Below are positions 42,272 through 49,234 of a stretch of DNA of 64,000 bases, piece after piece. The position numbers and the translations under genes were made by a program. The notes under the pieces are model-generated. The model worked only from the letters and a program-made list of their open reading frames with translations. It was not told the DNA's origin and searched no databases. This DNA comes from RGIG3701 sp031553595 (lineage in GTDB: Bacteria > Planctomycetota > Planctomycetia > Pirellulales > Thermoguttaceae): assembly GCA_031553595.1 (NCBI GenBank), contig JAVBLI010000006.1, forward strand, positions 7,111-71,110, read 5' to 3'. The first letter of the stretch is position 1. Every line of letters begins with the position of its first letter.

Positions 42272-42667
42272 TTATTTTCGCACCAAATGCTCCAGGGCGC
42301 TGAGCACCTGCTCCAGCCGCACGGGCTTTTCCAGGTACGCGTCCGCCTTGATCCACCGGCGACTCGACGGGCTGTCGAGATTAAACTCGAACTGCACGCA
42401 ACTGTTCGCCCCGGTAAGCATCACGATCGGGAACGGCTTGGCCGCCTTCTTCGCGTGATAACACAGCGCAAAACCGGAGTCGGGAAACTCCAACCCCAGA
42501 TTGAAGACCGCGCCGTCGAACGCCGTCTCCTTCAGGATCTTCTCGGCTTCCTCCTGCGTCTCCGCCGTCGTTACCGCATAACCGGATTTCTCCAAAAACG
42601 CCTTCGCATTCTTCAGAAAATCGATGTCGTCGTCCACTACAAATATTTTTTTCGCTTGATCAGCCAT
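42272..42667 (-). CDS. Receiver-like domain protein with Asn at the phosphorylation site
   Basis: The 131-residue stand-alone receiver fold has the acidic cluster VVDDDID (residues 10-16), the switch Thr in IVMLTGA and the Lys in YLEKPV. The phospho-acceptor position reads AVFNLGLE, so Asn56 replaces Asp. It cannot be phosphorylated in the normal way and is a pseudo-receiver unless it works without phosphate. ATG42667 is preferred over 42682 by the natural start of the fold. It lies downstream of the hydrogenase operon, 182 bp after hydA, separated by heptad repeats. Confidence 0.8.
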   Translation of the reverse strand: MADQAKKIFVVDDDIDFLKNAKAFLEKSGYAVTTAETQEEAEKILKETAFDGAVFNLGLEFPDSGFALCYHAKKAAKPFPIVMLTGANSCVQFEFNLDSPSSRRWIKADAYLEKPVRLEQVLSALEHLVRK

Positions 42668-42702
42668 GGTATCGTCTTTCAAATATGTTGAGATGTAAGG
42701 TG

Positions 42703-42852
42703 AAAGAGTGTAGAGCGCTGAGTGTAGAGTGTAGAGTTTGTCAAACGTGGTACAAAATCGTTTATCATGGAAACAATTCAGTTTTCCATGTGAAAAATCA
42801 TTGCTTTACGCTTGGTAAACTCTACACTCTACACTCTACACTTTACACTTTA
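42703..42852. repeat. Inverted heptad arrays AGTGTAG/CTACACT
   Basis: GAGTGTAGAGTGTAGAG units at about 42703-42737 face CTCTACACTCTACACT units at about 42825-42851. The arms flank a spacer near 42745-42815. The right array starts at the hydA stop codon and the left one leads to the receiver gene. The period is 7 bp. Confidence 0.75.
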
Positions 42853-44580
42853 CTTAAGGACTTCGCCCTCGCGCGAGTGATAATGCGTGTGCAGCAGCTC
42901 GTGGCTCTTATGGCCCAGCGGCTCGCCGAGAAATTCCTTGTAAAGCTGCTGAATTTCCGTGTTCCGGTGCGACACCCGCACACGGCTCTCGGAATCGATA
43001 TGATACAGCTCCTGGGCGCGGGCGATCACGTTGGCGTGATTGCGGATCGGCTGGCCGCCGCCATTTACGCAGCCGCCCGGGCAGGTCCTGATTTCGATAA
43101 AGTGCAGGTCTTTCCGGCCCGCAATGATTTCGTCCATCAGCGTGCGGGCGTTTTTCAGACCGCTGGCCACGGCGACGCCGACTTCCAGACCATTAATATT
43201 AAGGTGGGCTTCCTTGATGCCGTCCATACCGCGGACCGCGTCGATGGTCAGTTCCGGCATTTCCTCGCCCGTCAGCAGGTGATAACCGGTTCGCAGAGCC
43301 GCCTCCATCACACCGCCGGTGACGCCGAAAATCTTGCCCGCCGACGTCCGCTCGCCCAGCGGATTATCCGCCTGCGACGGATCCAGCTCGGCCAGGTTAA
43401 TCCCCGCCGTGCGCAACAGCCGCGCCAATTCGCGCGTCGTCAGCACCACGTCGATATCCTCCACGCCGTCCCGATCCATCTCCGACCGGCCGCACTCGAA
43501 CTTCTTCGCCGTGCACGGCATGACGGAAACGCTGAAAATGTCTTTCGGGGCGATGCCCTGCTTTTCGGCGAAATACGACTTAATGATCGCGCCCATCATC
43601 ATCTGCGGGCTCTTGCACGTCGACACATGCGGCAAAAGCTGGGGGTAAAACGTCTCGATGAACTTCACCCATCCCGGTGAGCAGCTCGTGAACATGGGCA
43701 GAACGCCGCCATTTTTAATGCGATCCACCAGCTCGCTGGCTTCTTCCATAATCGTCAAGTCCGCGGAGAAGCTGGTGTCGAAAACCTTCTGGAATCCCAG
43801 CCGGCGCAGCGCCGCCACCATTTTGCCATCCACATCCGTACCAGGCGGCAGGCCAAACTCCTCGCCCAGAGCCACCGAAACGGAGGGGGCATGCTGCACG
43901 ACGCAGTATTTCGTTTTGTCGCCCAGCGCGTCGACGACCTGCGGAATATCGTTCTTTTCCGTCAGCGCCCCGGTCGGGCACACGACGATGCACTGGCCGC
44001 AATTGATGCAACTGGAGACGTTCAGGCCGCAATTGAAGGACGTGCCGATGACGGTGCTGCTACCACGGCCGATGAAATCAATGCACGCCACGCTCTGAAT
44101 TTCCTCGCACGCACGCACGCATTTTCCGCAGAGAATGCACTTGTCGGGGTCGCGGACAATGGCGGGGCTCGACATATCCAGCGGATGGAATTTCCGCTCG
44201 CCCGCAAAACGCCGGGTGCGGATGCCGAAGGTCTCGGCGAAATTCTGCAACTGGCAATTGCCGTTCCGCACACAGTACAGGCAGTCGTCCGGATGATTCG
44301 CCAGCAAGAGCTCGACGATCGTCCGTCGGGCACGCATGACGCGCTCGGAACTTGTCTTCACTTTCAGCCCTTCCGCCACCGGATACGCACAAGCCGGCAC
44401 GAGGCTCCGCGCCCCTTCCAGCTCCACCACGCAGATCCGGCACGCACCGGTCGGCTGCAAACCCTCATAATAACACAGCGTCGGCACTTCGTACCCGTTG
44501 CGACGCAAAACCGTCAGAAGCGTCTCGCCTTTCGCCGCTTCGACTTGATTGCCGTTGACCTCAATCATTACTGTAGACAT
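42850..44580 (-). CDS. hydA: [FeFe] hydrogenase catalytic subunit, NADH-linked type (HndD/HydA)
   Basis: The 576 residues hold an N-terminal [2Fe-2S] domain (Cys36, Cys47, Cys50, Cys64), a His-Cys3 cluster (His96, Cys100, Cys103, Cys109), and two [4Fe-4S] clusters (Cys148-Cys158 and Cys191-Cys201). The H-cluster domain has L1 TSCSPGW (Cys300), L2 MPCTAKKFE (354-362) and L3 CPGGCVNGGGQP (from about 500). The C-terminus has the small-subunit-like extension with HTHYHSRE. In this family it forms a trimer that oxidises NADH and reduced ferredoxin together to release H2. The hydB gene lies upstream. AAGGA precedes ATG44580. Confidence 0.95.
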   Translation of the reverse strand: MSTVMIEVNGNQVEAAKGETLLTVLRRNGYEVPTLCYYEGLQPTGACRICVVELEGARSLVPACAYPVAEGLKVKTSSERVMRARRTIVELLLANHPDDCLYCVRNGNCQLQNFAETFGIRTRRFAGERKFHPLDMSSPAIVRDPDKCILCGKCVRACEEIQSVACIDFIGRGSSTVIGTSFNCGLNVSSCINCGQCIVVCPTGALTEKNDIPQVVDALGDKTKYCVVQHAPSVSVALGEEFGLPPGTDVDGKMVAALRRLGFQKVFDTSFSADLTIMEEASELVDRIKNGGVLPMFTSCSPGWVKFIETFYPQLLPHVSTCKSPQMMMGAIIKSYFAEKQGIAPKDIFSVSVMPCTAKKFECGRSEMDRDGVEDIDVVLTTRELARLLRTAGINLAELDPSQADNPLGERTSAGKIFGVTGGVMEAALRTGYHLLTGEEMPELTIDAVRGMDGIKEAHLNINGLEVGVAVASGLKNARTLMDEIIAGRKDLHFIEIRTCPGGCVNGGGQPIRNHANVIARAQELYHIDSESRVRVSHRNTEIQQLYKEFLGEPLGHKSHELLHTHYHSREGEVLK

Positions 44581-44610
44581 AAGATTTTATCCTTTTATTT
44601 CGCGTTCACC

Positions 44611-44726
44611 CGTCCCGTAGGGACGAAATGTTTATAGAAATAAGCTTCTCCATAAACATTTCACTCCTACGGAGTGGGAATCAAATTTTTTTGCATTTTC
44701 TATAAACATCTCGTCCCTGTGGGACG
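44611..44726. repeat. Three REP-like units of the TTTCTATAAACAT class
   Basis: An inverted unit at 44611-44642 (CGTCCCGTAGGGACG then ATGTTTATAGAAA) is followed by direct units at about 44650-44680 and 44697-44726 (TTTCTATAAACATCTCGTCC with GTGGGACG). Each has a short palindromic stem. The group fills the gap between the hydB stop (44730) and hydA. A relative is at 27484-27558. Confidence 0.8.
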
Positions 44727-44729
44727 TTT

Positions 44730-46676
44730 TTAGCTCTTGATCACCGCGCCGAAGCGGCACGCATCCAGGCAGCTTCCGCAGCCGATGCACTTGTCGTGGA
44801 CGATGTAATGCGGGTGCTTGAGCGAACCGACGATCGCCTCCGTGGGGCAGCGTTTCGCGCAGACCGTGCAGCCGACGCATTTTTCGGTGTCGATCTCGAA
44901 GGTCAGCAGGTCGGAACACACGCCCGCCGGGCAGCGGCGCTCGTAAAGGTGCGCCTCGTATTCTTCGGGGAACCACTGTAGCGTGCTCAGCACCGGGTTC
45001 GGTGCCGTCTGGCCCAGCCCGCAGAGACTCGTGTCGCGGATCGTTTCCGCCAACTCCTGCAATTGGATCACGCTCTGGAACCGGCGGAGCGAATCCTCCC
45101 CGGTTTCACTACGACGGCCACGGGTCAAACGGTTCAGCGTTTCGAGCATTCGCCGCGTACCTTCCCGACACGGCGTGCATTTCCCGCAGCTTTCGCGCTG
45201 GATGAAGTCCATGAAGAACTTCGCGACGTCCACCATGCAGTTATCTTCATCCATGACGACCAGACCGCCTGAGCCCATCATCGCGCCGACGGTTTTCAGG
45301 GATTCGTAATCGATTTCGATGTCCAGATGCGAATCCGGAATACATCCGCCGGAGGGGCCGCCGATCTGGGTGGCTTTATACGCCCGGCCGTTGGCGATTC
45401 CGCCGCCGACCTTGAACACCACATCCCGCATAGTCGTGCCCATGATGACTTCCACCAGGCCCGTCCGCGCGACCTTTCCGGACAGCGCAAACACTTTCGT
45501 GCCTTTACTGGTGGCCGTGCCGTGCGAGGCGAACCACTCCGCGCCGTGCATCATCAGCTCGGGGAGGTTGGCCAGCGTTTCGACGTTATTGATGACGGTC
45601 GGCTTCCCGAACACCCCCTTCACCGCGGGGAACGGCGGACGCGGACGCGGCATGCCGCGCTTGCCCTCGATGCTGTGCAGCAGGGCCGTTTCCTCGCCGC
45701 AGACGAACGCCCCGGCACCTTTTTTGATTTTAATATGCAGCGAAACCCCCGAGCCGAGAATGTTGTCGCCCAGGAGGCCGTACGTCTCGGCCTGCTCGAT
45801 CGCCTCGATCAGACGCTCAATCGCCAGTGGGTACTCGGCACGAATATATACGTAGGCTTTCGTGGCCCCGATTCCGTAAGCGGCGATCGCCATGCCCTCC
45901 AAAAGCCGGTGCGGGTCGCCCTCGATCACCGCACGGTCCATGAACGCGCCTGGGTCGCCTTCGTCGGCATTACACACAAGATACTTCTGGTCGGCCTCCA
46001 CATTCAGCGCGAACTTCCACTTGCTGCCCGTGGGGAAACCGCCGCCGCCACGCCCGCGGAGACCGCTTTTTTCGACTTCGTCGCAGAGCTGGGCGGGATT
46101 GAACTCGCGCAGCGTGCGGGCCAAGGCCTTATAACCGCCACGCGCCAGGTACTCGCCCAGGGAGCGGGGATTGATCAGGCCGCAGTTTTTCAGCACCCAC
46201 CGCGTCTGCGGGGCGAAAAACTCGTTTTCGTCGATGAATTCGAGGTTTTCCCACGTCTGGATGCCTTCCGCCGGGCGGTGCTGCAACAGGGCATCTTCTT
46301 TCGTGACCGTGCCGGCAAAAATGTCGTCGAGAATCTTATTCACTTTGTCATTCGTCACCTGCTTGTACATCACGCGCGTCTTGCCGGGCATGTGCACTTC
46401 CATCAGCGGTTCCTCGCAGCACAGGCCGATACAGCCGACGGGGACGACTTCCACGTCCAGATTTTTGTCGGCCAGGTATTTCTTCACCGCCTCGATTGTC
46501 GCGTGCGCGCCGGCACCCAGGCCGCACGTCCCGGCACCAACGAAAATCTGCGTTTTTTCCACATTCTCACGCCGCAGCGATTTCGTCAGTCGCTCGACCT
46601 CCGCGGTCTCTTCCGCCGTCAGCTCGGCACCAGCGGCCCAGCGCACCAGCAACGAAGTTTCAGGATTTTTGTCCAT
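44730..46676 (-). CDS. hydB: [FeFe] hydrogenase NADH-binding subunit (HndC/HydB, NuoF-like)
   Basis: The 648 residues have an N-terminal thioredoxin-like [2Fe-2S] domain (GTCGLGAGA, GCIGLCCEEP). The NuoF core follows: GLRGRGGGGFPTG for FMN/NADH, VCNADEGDPGAFMDR, and the cluster ligands ESCGKCTPCREG. The C-terminal 2x[4Fe-4S] ferredoxin domain is CVGCTVCAKRCP and CIGCGSCLDACRF. This order is that of HndC/HydB in bifurcating hydrogenases. A minus-strand TATAAT at about 46693-46698 near the start may be an internal promoter. The gaps on both sides contain repeats. Confidence 0.95.
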   Translation of the reverse strand: MDKNPETSLLVRWAAGAELTAEETAEVERLTKSLRRENVEKTQIFVGAGTCGLGAGAHATIEAVKKYLADKNLDVEVVPVGCIGLCCEEPLMEVHMPGKTRVMYKQVTNDKVNKILDDIFAGTVTKEDALLQHRPAEGIQTWENLEFIDENEFFAPQTRWVLKNCGLINPRSLGEYLARGGYKALARTLREFNPAQLCDEVEKSGLRGRGGGGFPTGSKWKFALNVEADQKYLVCNADEGDPGAFMDRAVIEGDPHRLLEGMAIAAYGIGATKAYVYIRAEYPLAIERLIEAIEQAETYGLLGDNILGSGVSLHIKIKKGAGAFVCGEETALLHSIEGKRGMPRPRPPFPAVKGVFGKPTVINNVETLANLPELMMHGAEWFASHGTATSKGTKVFALSGKVARTGLVEVIMGTTMRDVVFKVGGGIANGRAYKATQIGGPSGGCIPDSHLDIEIDYESLKTVGAMMGSGGLVVMDEDNCMVDVAKFFMDFIQRESCGKCTPCREGTRRMLETLNRLTRGRRSETGEDSLRRFQSVIQLQELAETIRDTSLCGLGQTAPNPVLSTLQWFPEEYEAHLYERRCPAGVCSDLLTFEIDTEKCVGCTVCAKRCPTEAIVGSLKHPHYIVHDKCIGCGSCLDACRFGAVIKS

Positions 46677-46727
46677 AGATATTTTTAACCTTATTATAAG
46701 TAGTGTGATATTTTGTTGGGGTGTCAG

Positions 46728-46797
46728 GTATAGGGTATAGGGTATAGGGTATAGGGCTCCAGTGGCAAACTCTACACTCTACACGTTACACTCTGCA
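46728..46797. repeat. Two heptad arrays, TATAGGG and CTACACT
   Basis: TATAGGGTATAGGGTATAGGG and one more unit run from 46728 to about 46756. A second array (CTCTACACTCTACACGTTAC) follows to 46797, next to the hydC stop. The period is 7 bp in both. They fill the hydC-hydB gap. Confidence 0.8.
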
Positions 46798-46798
46798 C

Positions 46799-47257
46799 TT
46801 ACTTCCGGTACGTGTTGATAATTTTCGGCACGTTCTGCGTGGTGACGTTTCCGTGGAACTCGCCGTCGATGCAAATCACCGGCGCCAGTCCGCAGGCCCC
46901 GATGCACGCCACGACTTCCAGGCTGAAATCGCCGTCCCGCGAGGTCTGGCCGGGCATGATTTTCAACTCGCGCTGAAAGGCGTCCAGAACCGCCGCCGAG
47001 CCCTTCACATGGCACGCCGTCCCGCGGCACACCTGCACGTGATTCTTCCCTTTCGGCTGGAAACGGAACTGGTTATAAAAGGTCGCCACGCCGTAAATCT
47101 TGCTGGTAGGAAGATTCAAATAATCCCCGATTTCCACGACCGCCGGCTCGGAAAGAAATCCCAACTCGTCCTGAACGTCCTGTAAAATGGGAATCAGCGA
47201 GTCGCGCTGTGCGTTTGGATAGCGTTCCAAAATGGAACTGATCACCGTTGATGCCAC
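46799..47257 (-). CDS. hydC: [FeFe] hydrogenase NuoE-like subunit (HndA/HydC)
   Basis: The 152 residues match the NuoE thioredoxin-like [2Fe-2S] protein, with helical N-terminal IPILQDVQDELGFL, ATFYNQFRFQPKG, and the four cysteines in QVCRGTACHVKG and VACIGACGLAP. It passes electrons between NADH and the hydrogenase in the HndABCD/HydABC complex. GTG47257 is chosen: AAGGAG lies 8 bp before it. The GTG at 47266 would overlap that SD. It is the first gene of the hydCBA operon, and the promoter should be in the 47258-47859 region. Confidence 0.93.
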   Translation of the reverse strand: MASTVISSILERYPNAQRDSLIPILQDVQDELGFLSEPAVVEIGDYLNLPTSKIYGVATFYNQFRFQPKGKNHVQVCRGTACHVKGSAAVLDAFQRELKIMPGQTSRDGDFSLEVVACIGACGLAPVICIDGEFHGNVTTQNVPKIINTYRK

Positions 47258-47859
47258 GTTTATCACTCCTTACATTAACAAGTTCAAACAAAAATCATCC
47301 TGAAAATCACCGTTTCGCATGCCACACACCGACCACGGTCGGCTGGGGGCTTTATTAAATGGGCCGCGCACGGGAAACGAAATAATACTTTCCATTCAAT
47401 ATAAACATTTTCGATGGAAGTTCAACGCCTCTTTCATGCGGCAGAGCGATTTTTTCAAAATATTTTGATAATTTCAGCCAAAACAGTCAGTGCGATTTTC
47501 ATAACGCAAACGAAACCAGGCCGAAAAATGTTAGCCGTGATTAACTTCATTCCGTAAAATCGCCCCCACATTTCCATGCGCGCAGACGCTTTTTCCCCCC
47601 GCAAAAATTTCCGCATGACTTTACGTTACCCACCCACAGTAATATAATATACGTATAATACGAAAACTTTACGCGAAACACCGGATTTTTTTAAAATTTC
47701 GATTTTGCAGCACCTCAGTAAGATTATGCGGATAAGGAAACGCATAACCGATAAAAGCAGAATACGAGTGGTATCATTTCCGGCGATTCCATGCGAGTCG
47801 CGGTCGAGAGAAAAAAAGCCCCCTTATAACGAATGGAAGAATTTCTAAGGAGCAAACCG
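47258..47859. other. Divergent intergenic region, hydC and TIGR03000 gene
   Basis: About 600 bp, AT-rich, with no convincing gene. It must hold the promoters of the hyd operon and of the 47860 gene. The stretch GTAATATAATATACGTATAA near 47639-47660 has several -10-like hexamers. I found no clear operator or riboswitch. The TATAAACATTTTCGATGG near 47400 resembles part of the TTTCTATAAACAT repeat. Confidence 0.5.
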
Positions 47860-48690
47860 ATGACAAAGAAAATGGGAAAAATCAGTGTCGCGGCTGTCGC
47901 CCTGCTGGCGGCTGCGTTTATGTGTTCCGACGCTTCGGCGTGGTGGGGCGGTTGTTGTGGCTGGAGCCCTGCCCCGTTCTTCGGCGGCGGCTGTTGCGCC
48001 CCGTGCATGCCGGTGTATGATTCATGCTGCTCGCCGTGCGTTTCCACCTGTTCGCCGTGCGTCTCCAGCTGCTCGCCCTGCGGCGGCACATACGTCCTGG
48101 GATGCCGGCCCGGCCCGATTCGCCGCCTGCTTTTCGGCTCCACCCGCTGGTATAACGTGGGTTACGGTGGATACGGCTGCGGCGGATGTGGATGGGACTG
48201 CTGCACCACCACCGTCGACTCCTGCTGCGGTGGCGGGGTCAGCGACGACACCATTTATAACAGCACCCCGTATAATACCACGCCGTCCGTCACGCCCGCG
48301 ACGCCCCAGAAACGCTCCGCGATCGAGCCCTCCCCGGTGTCCGTCCGCGGCCAAAATCCCGGTGTGTATCAGACCAGCTATCAGAAATTCCAGAACTCCC
48401 AGAACAGAAATAACAGCGGCCTGCTGACGATTTACGTCCCGCTGGACGCGAAAGTGTATGTCAACGAAAAACTCACCTCCACCGAGGGCAGCAAGCGGGC
48501 ATTCGTTTCGTTCGGCCTGGATGCCGGTTACGAATATGAGTATCACGTCCGCGCGGAAGTCGTGCGTGACGGGAAACTTTATCCCGAAACCCAGACGATT
48601 ATTCTCCGCGCCGGCGAAAACCGGACCGTGAGCTTCCCCTTCCGCAGCCTGAACAAGAGCCCGATGGATGAAGAGTATGGCATGAACTGA
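47860..48690 (+). CDS. Secreted Cys-rich TIGR03000-domain protein
   Basis: The 276 residues have a signal peptide (MTKKMGKISVAAVALLAAAF, cut near ASA). A Cys/Gly/Pro-rich segment at about 25-135 contains over 25 cysteines, many as CC or CSPC. The C-terminal part (LLTIYVPLDAKVYVNEKLT, then AGYEYEYHVRAE and AGENRTVSFPF) is the TIGR03000 domain, which is restricted mainly to planctomycetes. The role is unknown. A surface or sheath protein rich in disulfides is plausible. AAGGAG stands 7 bp before ATG47860, so the ATG at 47833 is rejected. Confidence 0.85.
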   Translation: MTKKMGKISVAAVALLAAAFMCSDASAWWGGCCGWSPAPFFGGGCCAPCMPVYDSCCSPCVSTCSPCVSSCSPCGGTYVLGCRPGPIRRLLFGSTRWYNVGYGGYGCGGCGWDCCTTTVDSCCGGGVSDDTIYNSTPYNTTPSVTPATPQKRSAIEPSPVSVRGQNPGVYQTSYQKFQNSQNRNNSGLLTIYVPLDAKVYVNEKLTSTEGSKRAFVSFGLDAGYEYEYHVRAEVVRDGKLYPETQTIILRAGENRTVSFPFRSLNKSPMDEEYGMN

Positions 48691-49234
48691 CGCCGAACGG
48701 CGCGGCACGACTTACGGCTGCATGAAAATCCAAAAGCGGAGGGCGAACGTTCTCCGCTATTTTTGTGCACACGCGGGAAATGCCGTCCAGGGAAGTGATC
48801 AAACAACGGTATCCACAAGAACAGCAGCCGGGAATGAAGCGCAGCGAAATGACCGGATTAAAGTGGAAACCACTCTCCACTTCCAGAAGGCCAATTAGAG
48901 TAGACGTGCTCTCCCCCATTTCTATCCGGTCATTGCGTTTCGCTTCAGTCCCGGCTGCTGTTTTTATGAGCGAATTCATTTGATAGACGCTCTAAAAACC
49001 GCCGGAAGCGCGAAATATCACTATATTTTTTATCGAAAACTGTTTTTTTTCGAAAAAACGTATTTCCAGAATGACTCCCCGGTGTTAAAATATAAGAATG
49101 GCGTAAAATTTAATTCCAAGGGAGTTTTCAATTTCCGTTTCATTTCTGTTCTTTTTTTGTAAAAAGGACATTCGGAGGAAACTCTGGATTCATCCCTTCT
49201 TTCTCATGGGCTTTCACGCGAACTGGATGCATTT
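48691..49234. other. Intergenic region with palindrome, no gene seen
   Basis: Between the TIGR03000 and metalloprotease genes. It holds the family-1 palindrome at 48820-48963, then an AT-rich part (about 49000-49180) with TTTTTTTCG runs. No supportable coding frame was found. The metalloprotease promoter presumably lies in the AT-rich part. Confidence 0.5.
48820..48963. repeat. Palindromic element, family 1, copy 10, with enlarged loop
   Basis: The outer arms are AACAGCAGCCGGGAATGAAG and CTTCAGTCCCGGCTGCTGTTT. The centre is longer than usual and includes AAAGTGGAAACC and CTCTCCACTTCC, a second internal inverted pair. It lies 130 bp after the TIGR03000 gene stop, the only copy more than about 45 bp from a stop. 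Confidence 0.88.

Noticed and set aside
42703..46797. CRISPR-like array in the hyd region
   Set aside because: The repeats have a 7-bp period or single hairpins with no regular spacers, and no cas genes are present.
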